Assembly (NCBI RefSeq): GCF_030440515.1
Contig: NZ_CP076543.1
Span: 2,480,001 to 2,544,000, forward strand
Direction: 5' to 3'
Origin: Streptomyces xanthophaeus
Lineage (GTDB): Bacteria; Actinomycetota; Actinomycetes; Streptomycetales; Streptomycetaceae
Length of the DNA: 64,000 nucleotides
The notes under the pieces were generated by a model that was given only the letters and a program-made list of their open reading frames with translations, was not told the DNA's origin and did no database searches. Shown in pieces: positions 8,079 to 16,119 of the stretch. Made by a program: the position numbers and the translations under genes. Position 1 is the first letter of the stretch. The number at the start of each line of letters is the position of its first letter.

Positions 8079-8245
8079 GTGGGGGATGCCCGGTGCGCAG
8101 GCGACGGTTACTTCTGGGGACCCGGAGGTCGTGGGTTCGAATCCCACCCGGCTCGTCACCCGCAAGGGAACGGGCCGGTGGAGCAGCCAGGTAGCTCGTC
8201 GGGCATAAAGTCCGCCGCCGACTCCCGATCTCGGGCATCCCCCAC
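8079..8245 (+). ncRNA. Y-RNA-like module 3 with a permuted initiator-tRNA-like domain
   Basis: A perfect 14-bp terminal stem, GTGGGGGATGCCCG (8079-8092) with CGGGCATCCCCCAC (8232-8245), encloses 139 bases. The shared boxes GTGCGCAGGC (8093-8102) and GATCT (8227-8231) sit just inside. The inner domain has a perfect T arm GTGGG-TTCGAAT-CCCAC (8131-8147); an acceptor-like stem CCGGCTC (8148-8154) with GGGCCGG (8172-8178), seven pairs with one wobble; an extra CCC-GCAA-GGG hairpin joining the former tRNA ends; TG; and a D arm GAGC/GCTC (8181-8197). The D-arm region resembles initiator tRNA. The anticodon arm is degenerate. The module ends 41 bases before the TROVE start codon, so it may be cut from the mRNA leader. 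Confidence 0.76.
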
Positions 8246-8286
8246 CCGACGCCTCCCCCGCTTCCATCGAATTCGGGGGGATTCTC

Positions 8287-9876
8287 ATGGCTCGTTTCAA
8301 CCGGCGCGCGCTCACGTCGGCGCCCGCGTCGCCCACTTCGCCCGTCCGTTCCGCCGGACCCGCCCGTACCGCTCAGGGCGGCCCGGGCCACCTGCGCGAC
8401 CCGCGCTCCGAGCTGTTCCTGCTCGCCGTCGCCAACTTCGTGACGCAGCGGACCGCCTATGAGGGCGGCGGGGCGCGCGACGACCGGTTCGCGGCGCTCG
8501 TACGCACCCTCGCCGTCGAGGATCCCGACTGGACGGCCGGCCTGCTGGGCTGGCTCCGCGGGGACGCGAACATGCGGACCGCCTCGCTCGTCGGCGCCGC
8601 CGAGTACGTGAAGGCCCGGCTCGACGCCGGCGCCACCGAGGGGCCTTCGAACCGCCAGGTGGTCGACTCCGTGCTGCGGCGCGCGGACGAGCCCGGTGAG
8701 CTGCTGGCCTACTGGACGGCGGCGTACGGGCGCAACGTGCCCAAGCCCGTCAAGCGCGGTATCGCCGACGCCGTGCGGCGCCTCTACTCCGGCACCTCGC
8801 TGCTGAAGTACGACACCGACTCCAAGGCCTACCGCTTCGGCGACGTCCTCAACCTCGTGCACGCCTCCCCCGACCCGGCCAAGCCCTGGCAGGGCGAGCT
8901 GTTCCGCCATGCCCTCGACCGCAGGCACAACCCGGAGAGCGCCGAGGTCCCGGCGGACAACCGGACCCTCGTGGCCCACCGGGAGCTGATGGAGCTGCCG
9001 GTGCAGGAGCGCCGGGCACAGGTCACCGCCCCGGAGGGGGCGGAGCGGCTCGCGGCGGCGGGAATGACCTGGGAGTCGCTGGCCGGCTGGCTGCAGGGGC
9101 CGATGGACGCGGCCGCCTGGGAGGCGGTCATCCCGTCCATGGGTGCGATGGCGCTGCTGCGCAACCTGCGCAACTTCGACCGGGCCGGAGTCTCGGACGC
9201 GGTGGCCGCACAGGTCGCGGCGAGGATCTCCGACCCGGAGGTCGTCGCCCGGTCCCGGCAGTTCCCCTTCCGCTACCTGGCCGCCTATCAGCACGCGCCC
9301 TCGCTGCGCTGGTCGTACCCGCTGGAGCAGGCGCTCGGTCACTCGCTGGCCAACGTACCGGCGCTGCCAGGCCGGACGCTGGTCCTCGTCGACCGGTCCG
9401 GGTCGATGTGGTCCCCGCTGTCGGACCGCTCCGAGCTCAACCGGGCGGACGCGGCGGCCATTTTCGGAACGGCGCTGGCGCTGCGGGCCGAGCAGGCCGA
9501 CCTGGTGCAGTTCGGTACGACCAGCGAGGCGGTCCGGTGCGACCGCGGCGAGTCCGTACTGAAGGTGCTGGAGCGGTTCGGGCAGCTCGGGGGGACCTAC
9601 ACGGCCGCGGCGGTGAAGAAGTACTACGACGGCCACGACCGGGTGCTGATCGTCACCGACGAGCAGGCCGCCTCGTACGGCTACGGCGGCGATCCGACCG
9701 CCGAGGTACCGGCCGCGGTTCCGGTCTACACCTGGAACCTGGCCGGCCACCGGGTGGGGCACGCGCCCTCCGGTACCGCGAACCGGCACACCTTCGGCGG
9801 GCTCACCGACGGGGCCTTCCGGATGGTGTCCCTGATCGAGGCCGGCCGCGACGCCGACTGGCCTTGGGCCTCCTGA
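8287..9876 (+). CDS. rsr: TROVE domain / Ro60 homologue (Rsr-like RNA-binding protein)
   Basis: 529 residues. The N-terminal two thirds is a HEAT-like TROVE ring (SELFLLAVANFVTQ, NMRTASLVGAAEYVK, MGAMALLRNLRNFDRAGV); the C-terminal third is a von Willebrand A domain with an intact MIDAS DRSGSM (D369, S371, S373). Ro60 rings bind misfolded RNA ends in the central hole and Y RNAs on the outer face; in bacteria the complex can act with PNPase or in stress and rRNA maturation. Ribosome site GGGGGGA lies 5 bases before the ATG. Three Y-RNA-like modules immediately upstream strongly support the assignment. No RtcB ligase gene is adjacent. Confidence 0.93.
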   Translation: MARFNRRALTSAPASPTSPVRSAGPARTAQGGPGHLRDPRSELFLLAVANFVTQRTAYEGGGARDDRFAALVRTLAVEDPDWTAGLLGWLRGDANMRTASLVGAAEYVKARLDAGATEGPSNRQVVDSVLRRADEPGELLAYWTAAYGRNVPKPVKRGIADAVRRLYSGTSLLKYDTDSKAYRFGDVLNLVHASPDPAKPWQGELFRHALDRRHNPESAEVPADNRTLVAHRELMELPVQERRAQVTAPEGAERLAAAGMTWESLAGWLQGPMDAAAWEAVIPSMGAMALLRNLRNFDRAGVSDAVAAQVAARISDPEVVARSRQFPFRYLAAYQHAPSLRWSYPLEQALGHSLANVPALPGRTLVLVDRSGSMWSPLSDRSELNRADAAAIFGTALALRAEQADLVQFGTTSEAVRCDRGESVLKVLERFGQLGGTYTAAAVKKYYDGHDRVLIVTDEQAASYGYGGDPTAEVPAAVPVYTWNLAGHRVGHAPSGTANRHTFGGLTDGAFRMVSLIEAGRDADWPWAS

Positions 9877-9886
9877 GGCCGTCCGG

Positions 9887-10588
9887 TCAGACCTTCTCGC
9901 GCACCTGGGAGTTGTCGTAGGGGCTGTCGTAGGGCGAGTCGTCGGTGGAGCCGCGCTCCATGAAGCCGGCGAATATGACCGCGATCATCACGGCGCCCAG
10001 CACGATGCCGATCGCGCCCAGGATGATGCCGGCGAGCGCCATCCCGCCGTTGTCCGCCTCGCCGCGGCTCGCCTTGCCGCGGCCCAGGGCGCCGAAGACG
10101 ACCGCGGCCGCCCCGAGGGCTATCGCGAAGAAGCTGGTGATGCAGCCGACGACCGCGAGGATGCCGAGGACGAGCGCGGCGATGCCGAAGCCGTTGCTGC
10201 GCTGCGCCCCGTAGGGCGGCGGGTACGCGCCCTGGCCGGGATATCCCGGGTATCCGGGATACCCCGGGTGACCGGTCTGCGCGGGGTATCCGGCGTCACC
10301 GGGGTATCCGTAGCCGGGCTGGGCCGGGTACCCGTACGCCGCGGACGCGGGCGGCCCGGTCATCGGGGGCGGGGTCTGGGTCGGCGTCGGTATCGGAGCC
10401 GGGGGCTGTGCGGACGGGACCGGCGCGGACGGGGGGAACTGGTCGCCCGGCATCCCCGCGAGTGTCGGCTGGTCGTGCACGGACGGCGGGCCCGACACGC
10501 CCGGCGCTCCCTGCGGCTTGCCCAGCTCGACCGCCGGCCGCTCCAGCGGCGCCCACGGGTCTCGCGGCTCGGGACTGCTGTCGGTCAT
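9887..10588 (-). CDS. DUF4190-type membrane protein with a Pro/Gly/Tyr-rich N-terminal region
   Basis: 233 residues. The first ~125 are low-complexity Pro/Gly/Tyr with YPGYPGYPG repeats, then two hydrophobic segments (about residues 133-165 and 182-208) around a short basic GRGKASRGEADNG loop, the layout of DUF4190 proteins. The C-terminus has a SPYDSPYDNS repeat. These are common, functionally undefined actinobacterial membrane proteins, probably with a cytoplasmic disordered N-terminal region. The ATG at 10588 has GAGAGGGGGG just upstream. It is convergent with the TROVE gene, 10 bases apart, and divergent from the deaminase gene. Confidence 0.8.
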   Translation of the reverse strand: MTDSSPEPRDPWAPLERPAVELGKPQGAPGVSGPPSVHDQPTLAGMPGDQFPPSAPVPSAQPPAPIPTPTQTPPPMTGPPASAAYGYPAQPGYGYPGDAGYPAQTGHPGYPGYPGYPGQGAYPPPYGAQRSNGFGIAALVLGILAVVGCITSFFAIALGAAAVVFGALGRGKASRGEADNGGMALAGIILGAIGIVLGAVMIAVIFAGFMERGSTDDSPYDSPYDNSQVREKV

Positions 10589-10698
10589 ACGGCGCCCCCC
10601 TCTCGTACAGCCATGCTAAGCGCTGCCACCGACAGTCACGGGCGTGCCTACGATGAATCCCGACCTGCCCGCACCCGCGTCCTCCCGGAGGCACCCCC

Positions 10699-11724
10699 AT
10701 GACCGACCTGCACCCCTTCATCGCGGGGCTGCCCAAGGCCGAACTCCACGTCCACCACGTCGGCTCGGCATCCCCGCGCATCGTGGCCGAGCTCGCCTCC
10801 CGGCACCCCGACTCGAAGGTCCCCACCGACCCCGAGGCCCTCGCCGACTACTTCACCTTCACCGACTTCGCGCACTTCATCGAGGTCTACCTGTCGGTGG
10901 TCGACCTGGTCCGCACCCCGGACGACGTGCGCACCCTCACCTTCGAGGTCGCCCGCGACATGGCCCGGCAGAACATCCGCTACGCCGAGCTGACCATCAC
11001 CCCGTACTCCTCCACCCGCCGCGGCATCGACGAGAAGGCCTTCATGGAGGCCATCGAGGACGCCCGCCGGGCCGCCGAGAGCGAACTCGGCGTCATCCTG
11101 CGCTGGTGCTTCGACATCCCCGGCGAGGCCGGCCTGGAGGCCGCCGCCGAGACCGCCCGGCTCGCCGTCGACCACCGCCCCGAGGGGCTGGTCTCCTTCG
11201 GCCTCGGCGGCCCCGAGATCGGCGTCCCGCGCCCGCAGTTCAAGCCCTACTTCGACGCCGCCCGCGCCGTCGGCCTGCGCAGCGTCCCGCACGCCGGCGA
11301 GACCACCGGCCCGGAGACGATCTGGGACGCCATCCGCGAGCTCGGCGCCGAGCGCATCGGCCACGGCACCAGCGCCACCCAGGACCCGGAGCTGCTCGCG
11401 TACCTCGCCGAGCACCGGATCGCGCTGGAGGTCTGCCCGACCTCCAACATCGCGACCCGCGCGGTGACCGACCTCGACCGGCACCCCGTCAAGGAGATGG
11501 TCGCGGCCGGCGTGCTCGTCACCATCAACAGCGACGACCCGCCGATGTTCGGCTCCGACCTGAACAACGAGTACGCGGTGGCCGCCCGCCTCCTCGACCT
11601 CGACGAGCGCGGGCTCGCGCAGCTCGCCAAGAACGCCGTCGAGGCCTCCTTCCTGGACGCGGCCGGCAAGGCGAAGCTGAACGCGGAGATCGACACGTAC
11701 ACCGAGGAATGGCTCGCGCGCTGA
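10699..11724 (+). CDS. add: Adenosine deaminase-family protein, probably aminodeoxyfutalosine deaminase
   Basis: 341 residues of the metal-dependent ADA fold: metal His pair in AELHVHHVGS (H17, H19), catalytic HAGE, IGHGT, CPTSN and NSDDPPMF. The HVHHVGS form differs from the HxHLDG of classical adenosine deaminases. Streptomyces makes menaquinone by the futalosine route and uses a distant ADA homologue to deaminate 6-amino-6-deoxyfutalosine; this gene is a good candidate for that enzyme, though adenosine as substrate cannot be excluded from sequence. Ribosome site GGAGGC lies 6 bases before the ATG. It is followed 36 bases later by the glycerophosphodiesterase gene. Confidence 0.85.
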   Translation: MTDLHPFIAGLPKAELHVHHVGSASPRIVAELASRHPDSKVPTDPEALADYFTFTDFAHFIEVYLSVVDLVRTPDDVRTLTFEVARDMARQNIRYAELTITPYSSTRRGIDEKAFMEAIEDARRAAESELGVILRWCFDIPGEAGLEAAAETARLAVDHRPEGLVSFGLGGPEIGVPRPQFKPYFDAARAVGLRSVPHAGETTGPETIWDAIRELGAERIGHGTSATQDPELLAYLAEHRIALEVCPTSNIATRAVTDLDRHPVKEMVAAGVLVTINSDDPPMFGSDLNNEYAVAARLLDLDERGLAQLAKNAVEASFLDAAGKAKLNAEIDTYTEEWLAR

Positions 11725-11760
11725 CGCGTTCTCGGCAACTGCGCCCCTGAGAATGGGGAC

Positions 11761-12450
11761 ATGAGCACTCTGACTGCCGTCGGCCACCGCGGCGATCCCT
11801 ACCGTGTCCGTGAGAACACCCTGGCCTCGATCCGCTCCGCCTTCGCGCGCGGGGCGGACGCCGTCGAGATCGACGTACGGCTGACCAGGGACGGGGTGCC
11901 GGTGCTCCTCCACGACGACACGCTCCTGCGGCTGTGGGGCCACGACGTACGCCTCGACGACGTCACGGCCCCGCAGCTGAAGGGGCTGACGCTGGGCGGA
12001 GTTCCCACGCTGCGCGACGCCCTGACGGCCGCCGGGCCGGGCCGGCTGATGCTCGACCTCCCCGGCGCCACGCCCGAGGCGGTGCGCATCGTCGTGGGCG
12101 AGGTCCGCGAGTGCGGAGCGCGCGAGCGGACGTACTACTGTGCGGGCCCGAACACGATGCTGGCCGTCCGGGCCGCCGATCCGGGCGCGGAGATCGCGCT
12201 GACCTGGACCTCCCTGTCGCCGCCGCGGCGGGCTCTGATCGACGCCGTGGCACCGCGCTGGCTCAACTACCGCTTCGGACTGGTGAGCCGGGATCTGGTG
12301 GACGCGCTCCACCGGGACGGCCTCCTCGTGTCGGCCTGGACCGCGGACACCAAGCGGACGATGAAGGGCCTCGTCGCGGCGGGGGTCGACTCGATCACCA
12401 CGAACCGGCTGGACGCGCTGACGGCCGTCCGGAGCGGGCTCGGGCGGTGA
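11761..12450 (+). CDS. Glycerophosphodiester phosphodiesterase family protein
   Basis: 229 residues of the GDPD TIM barrel. It begins GHRGDPYRVRENT with the signature HRG and EN, then VEIDVRLTRDGVPVLLHDDTL carrying the metal/catalytic E, D and H positions, and ends DGLLVSAWTAD...GVDSITTNRLD, also typical. The family hydrolyses glycerophosphodiesters to glycerol 3-phosphate and an alcohol. No signal peptide is seen, so it is predicted cytoplasmic. Its TGA overlaps the GTG of the histidine kinase (GTGA), so the two are probably co-translated. Confidence 0.86.
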   Translation: MSTLTAVGHRGDPYRVRENTLASIRSAFARGADAVEIDVRLTRDGVPVLLHDDTLLRLWGHDVRLDDVTAPQLKGLTLGGVPTLRDALTAAGPGRLMLDLPGATPEAVRIVVGEVRECGARERTYYCAGPNTMLAVRAADPGAEIALTWTSLSPPRRALIDAVAPRWLNYRFGLVSRDLVDALHRDGLLVSAWTADTKRTMKGLVAAGVDSITTNRLDALTAVRSGLGR

Positions 12451-13613
12451 TACGGGCCTTCCGGGAGGGCATACGCGGCGCCGGTCCGCGGTGGCAGGAC
12501 CTGGGCCTGACCCTGCTGGTGCAGCTGGCCGTCACGATGCCGTTCGTCGTGCCCCGGTCGCCCGATCTCCCGCCCGCGACCTGGACCTCGTACGCGCTGA
12601 CCACGGCCGCCGTGCTGCCCCTGATCTGGCGGCGGCGGGCACCGGTGGGTGTACTGGCGGGGATCCTGGTCCTCGGAGGGATCTACAAGGTCGCGGTCGA
12701 CGGGCCGGGCCAGCCGCTGCCGTACGCGGGCCTCATCGCCTTCTACACGGTCGCCCTGCAGTGCGCCCCGCGGGTCCGTGCGGCCGTGGGGCTGGCCACC
12801 GTGGTGGTGGTCGCCGTGTCGGTGGGCTGGGAGACGGGGACGGCGCGGGAACTGCTGTTCACGCTCTTCGTCTCGGCGGCGGCCTACGCCCTGGGACGGC
12901 TCCAGCACACGCGGCAGGCGTACACGGCGGCCGTGGAGGCCCGTGCCGCCGAACTGGAGCGGGCCAACCGGATCGAGGCGGAGCAGGCCGCCGCGCGTGA
13001 ACGGGCCAGGATCGCGCGCGAGATGCACGACATCCTCTCGCACGCGGTCAGCATCATGATCGTGCAGGCCGAGGCCGGACCCGTGGCGGTGCGCAGGGCC
13101 CCGGAGCGCGCCGAGGCGGCCTTCGAGGCGATCGCGGAGACGGGGCGGGACGCGATGGCGCAGCTGCGCGCGATGCTGGGCGTGCTGCGCACCGACGAAG
13201 CCGCGCCCCGGAGCCCGCAGCCGGGGATCGCCGGGCTGACGGAGCTGGTGGACCGGGTGCGGGCCAGCGGGTTGCGGGTGACGTACGAACGGACCGGCGC
13301 GGTGCGCGAGCTGCCGGCCGCGTTGGAGGCGACCGTGCACCGGGTGGTGCAGGAGGCCCTGACCAACGTGGTCAAGCACGCCGGTGCTTCGGCGGCGGAC
13401 GTGACGCTCGGGTACGGACCGGGGACGCTCACGGTGACGGTCACGGACGACGGCCGGGGACCCGGTGGCGCCGCGGGCGGGCACGGGCTGATCGGCATCC
13501 GCGAGCGGGCGGCGGCCCACGGCGGAACCGCAGAGTCCGGCCCGGGCCCGGACGGGGTCGGGTACGCGGTGCGGGTGTCCCTTGTAACCTCGCCGCTGGA
13601 GGTGGGGAATTGA
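12447..13613 (+). CDS. Two-component sensor histidine kinase, NarL/HisKA_3 class
   Basis: 388 residues from a GTG at 12447. The first ~150 hold four to five hydrophobic segments and no sizeable extracytoplasmic domain, suggesting membrane or intramembrane sensing. The HisKA_3 dimerisation helix carries the phospho-acceptor in ARIAREMHDILSHAVS (H194); the ATPase domain has an N-box EALTNVVKHAG and a G-box GHGLIGIRERAAAHGG. The start overlaps the preceding phosphodiesterase stop by four bases and the end overlaps the response regulator start, giving a tight kinase-regulator pair. The stimulus is unknown. Confidence 0.88.
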   Translation: MIRAFREGIRGAGPRWQDLGLTLLVQLAVTMPFVVPRSPDLPPATWTSYALTTAAVLPLIWRRRAPVGVLAGILVLGGIYKVAVDGPGQPLPYAGLIAFYTVALQCAPRVRAAVGLATVVVVAVSVGWETGTARELLFTLFVSAAAYALGRLQHTRQAYTAAVEARAAELERANRIEAEQAAARERARIAREMHDILSHAVSIMIVQAEAGPVAVRRAPERAEAAFEAIAETGRDAMAQLRAMLGVLRTDEAAPRSPQPGIAGLTELVDRVRASGLRVTYERTGAVRELPAALEATVHRVVQEALTNVVKHAGASAADVTLGYGPGTLTVTVTDDGRGPGGAAGGHGLIGIRERAAAHGGTAESGPGPDGVGYAVRVSLVTSPLEVGN

Positions 13614-14278
13614 CGATCCGTGTGGTGGTGGCCGATGACCAGGAGCTGGTGCGCAGCGGCTTCGCGATGATCCTGGACGTCCAGGAGGACATCGAGGTCG
13701 TGGCGGAGGTGGGGGACGGCGCGGCGGCGGTGGAGGCGGTGGCGCGGCTCGCACCGGACGTGGCGCTGCTGGACATCCGGATGCCGGTGCTGGACGGGAT
13801 CGAGGCGTGCCGGGCGATCTCGGCCGGGAGCGCGTGCCGCACGGTGATGCTCACGACCTTCGACTCGGACGAGTACGTGTACGAGGCGCTGCACGCGGGA
13901 GCGAGCGGCTTCCTGCTGAAGGACGTGCGGCGGGACGACCTGGTGCACGCCGTACGGGTGGTGGCTGCGGGCGAGTCTCTGCTGGCGCCGTCGGTGGCGC
14001 GGCGGCTGATCGAGGAGTACACGACGGCGACGGCGCGGCCCTGCCTTCCGGCGGACCGGCTGGAGGTGCTGACGGCGCGGGAGCGGGAGACGCTGCTGCA
14101 CCTGGGGCGGGGCCTGTCCAACGCGGAGATCGCGGCGTCGCTGGTGGTGAGCGAGCACACGGTGAAGTCGCATGTGGGGAACGTGCTGGCGAAACTGGGG
14201 CTGCGGGACCGGATCCAGGCGGTGATCTGCGCGTACGAGACGGGCCTGATCGCGGCGGGTACTCCCTCCGGGGAGTGA
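13610..14278 (+). CDS. NarL/LuxR-family response regulator
   Basis: 222 residues: receiver domain with acidic pocket VVVADDQ and phospho-acceptor D55 in ALLDIRMP, then a LuxR-type helix-turn-helix (LTARERETLLHLGRGLSNAEIAASLVVSE and following, about 150-205). The start is a TTG at 13610 overlapping the kinase stop; the ribosome site GGAGGTGGGGAA directly before it makes this rare start credible. It should be phosphorylated by the kinase encoded upstream and act as a transcription factor. Targets are unknown; the serine hydrolase gene 150 bases downstream is a candidate. Confidence 0.9.
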   Translation: MTIRVVVADDQELVRSGFAMILDVQEDIEVVAEVGDGAAAVEAVARLAPDVALLDIRMPVLDGIEACRAISAGSACRTVMLTTFDSDEYVYEALHAGASGFLLKDVRRDDLVHAVRVVAAGESLLAPSVARRLIEEYTTATARPCLPADRLEVLTARERETLLHLGRGLSNAEIAASLVVSEHTVKSHVGNVLAKLGLRDRIQAVICAYETGLIAAGTPSGE

Positions 14279-14428
14279 GGGGACGGCGAGTCGCCTCCCC
14301 CGCACCGGGTAGTTGTCGTACCGGTGAAGACCCCTCTGGACGGTGATCCGCAACTACCCCTCCGACCTGGAGCATTGAGGTCATCGGGGCAGACTGCGCC
14401 GATGACCTCACAGGGGGAGCACACCACG

Positions 14429-15628
14429 ATGAACGCACGTACGCGCACTCTGATCGCAGCCGCTCTGGTCCTGGGCATCGCGTCCGGACCCGTCGTCGCA
14501 CACGCCGCTTCGGTCCCCGCAGGGGCGGGAGGCACGGCGGGCGTCTCGGTGCCCCTCGTACCGGCCCCGCCGAATGCCGCGGTACTGGAGCAGGCGATCG
14601 CCGGTCTCGGAGCGGAGCACAAGGACGCGACTGCCGCGCTGGTCCGCGTCGGGGGTACGAGCGGTAGCTGGCGGGGCAGTTCCGGTGTCGCGGACATCGT
14701 CACCGGGCGGGCGGCCGTCGAGCGGGGGAGGTTCCGGGCGGGGTCGGTGACCAAGACCTTCACCGCGGCGGTCGTGCTCCAGCTGGCGGCCGAGGGCCGG
14801 GTGGATCTGGACCGGCCGGTCCGGCGGTACCTGCCCGGGACGGTTCCCGATGCCTACGGCGCGGTCACCGTCCGGCAGTTGCTCGACCACACCAGCGGCA
14901 TACCGGCGGCGGACGGCCCGGGCGACTCGTTCGAGGCGCAGTGGGAGCACCGCTTCGATGTGACCGACCCCCACGACCAGCTGGTCAATGCCTTCGCGAA
15001 GAAGCGGGAGTTCACCCCGGGCTCGGCCCAGCACTACCTGAACATCAACTACACCGTGCTGGGCGTGCTCGTCGAGAAGGTGACGGGCACCTCGTACGAG
15101 GAGGCGGTCGGCCGGCGGATCCTGAGGCCGCTCGGTCTGCATGAGACCTCCTTCCCGTCCCGGACGCAGACGAGGATCCACGGTCCGCACAACCATGGGT
15201 ACCAGGCGCTCACCAAGGCGGACGGCTCCCGGGAGCTGCGGGACGTGACCGAGTGGAACTCCTCGGACCGCTGGGCGGCGGGGGACATCATCTCGACCAC
15301 GGCCGATCTGGAGCGCTTCACCAAGGCCCTGTTCAGCGGGCGGATCGTGCCGGCGGTCCAGCTGGAGGAGATGTTCACCGTGCCCGCGGTGAAGAACTTC
15401 GCCGACGGGAAGGAGGCCACGATGACCGCGGGACTGTCCAGGATCGTCCTGCCGGACGGCACGGTGGTGTGGGGCAAGTCCGGGGGCCGGCACGGGTACA
15501 ACACCGGCATAGGCGCGACGCGGGACCTGTCGCGCACCTTGGTCTACTCGGTCAACTCCACGAATGCCAAGGGCGAGGACACGAACCCGGTGGTCTTGGG
15601 CGTCGTGATGGCGGCCTTCGCCGAGTAG
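14429..15628 (+). CDS. Secreted serine beta-lactamase / D-alanyl-D-alanine carboxypeptidase-like hydrolase
   Basis: 399 residues from the ATG at 14429, preceded by AGGGGGAG. An N-terminal Sec signal (MNARTRTLIAAALVLG to AHAAS) is followed by a class C beta-lactamase/DD-peptidase fold: active site S-x-x-K in AGSVTKTF (S106, K109), Tyr motif YLNINYTVLG and a KSGG/HGYNTG segment near the end. Such enzymes cleave D-Ala-D-Ala peptides, esters or beta-lactams outside the cell. The frame is open upstream to 14324 but that part lacks a signal peptide. It may be regulated by the adjacent two-component system; this is inference. Confidence 0.87.
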   Translation: MNARTRTLIAAALVLGIASGPVVAHAASVPAGAGGTAGVSVPLVPAPPNAAVLEQAIAGLGAEHKDATAALVRVGGTSGSWRGSSGVADIVTGRAAVERGRFRAGSVTKTFTAAVVLQLAAEGRVDLDRPVRRYLPGTVPDAYGAVTVRQLLDHTSGIPAADGPGDSFEAQWEHRFDVTDPHDQLVNAFAKKREFTPGSAQHYLNINYTVLGVLVEKVTGTSYEEAVGRRILRPLGLHETSFPSRTQTRIHGPHNHGYQALTKADGSRELRDVTEWNSSDRWAAGDIISTTADLERFTKALFSGRIVPAVQLEEMFTVPAVKNFADGKEATMTAGLSRIVLPDGTVVWGKSGGRHGYNTGIGATRDLSRTLVYSVNSTNAKGEDTNPVVLGVVMAAFAE

Positions 15629-15631
15629 GCC

Positions 15632-16096
15632 TCACGCAGGCATCGCTTCGAGGCGCTTGATCATGCGGCGGAGGATCAGCAGGGGGATCACCCCGAAGAC
15701 GCCGAACGACATGTCGATGACGCTCCACCAGACGGGGATGCCCCGGATCGGACCGCATATCAGGGCCAGCGGAATCACTCCGGCGCAGGCGATCATGCCG
15801 GCTTCGACGATCCAGATGTTGCGGACCGGGTCGCGGTGGACCCCGTAGAAGAAGACGGCGATGACGAGGTGGGCGAAGGCGAGCCAGTCGGTTCCGTAGA
15901 GGAGGAAGGGGTAGTCCGCGTCGGCCCGCTCCAGCCCGTCGCCCACCCGTCGCAGCCACTCGTTGTCGATCAGGGCGTTGGCCCAGCGGAGCTCACTGAC
16001 CAGGGGGAAGGCCGTGAGGCCGCTGAGCACCAAGCAGATCAGGAACAGGGTCAACCAGGCACGGATCCGCCGCTGAAGGGCGCTTCTCTCGCTCAT
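15632..16096 (-). CDS. Small four-helix membrane protein of unknown function
   Basis: 154 residues with four hydrophobic segments: about residues 14-34, 65-85, 95-115 and 120-140. No recognised enzymatic motif; HRDPVRNIWIVEAGMIACAGVIP resembles small multi-helix membrane proteins common in actinobacteria. The ATG at 16096 is preferred over a GTG at 16126, which would fall inside a large palindrome. No good ribosome site is visible. The tandem palindrome at 16120-16153 directly upstream suggests tight control by a dimeric repressor. Convergent with the serine hydrolase gene, 3 bases apart. Confidence 0.7.
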   Translation of the reverse strand: MSERSALQRRIRAWLTLFLICLVLSGLTAFPLVSELRWANALIDNEWLRRVGDGLERADADYPFLLYGTDWLAFAHLVIAVFFYGVHRDPVRNIWIVEAGMIACAGVIPLALICGPIRGIPVWWSVIDMSFGVFGVIPLLILRRMIKRLEAMPA

Positions 16097-16119
16097 GGAA
16101 GGAAGCCTACGCCCGTTTC

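Noticed and set aside
8114..8120. Proline GGG anticodon loop in module 3
   Set aside because: The loop CTGGGGA looks like one, but the flanking 5-bp stem does not pair; a bulged alternative hairpin is more likely.
7857..8215. Ordinary tRNA genes suggested by the T-loop and D-loop matches
   Set aside because: The 3' half precedes the 5' half in both cases and the ends are joined by loops, so these are permuted mimics and not tRNAs.
10200..10340. Short tandem repeat array in DNA (possible CRISPR or minisatellite)
   Set aside because: The repeats encode the YPGYPG segment of the DUF4190 protein; there are no regular spacers.
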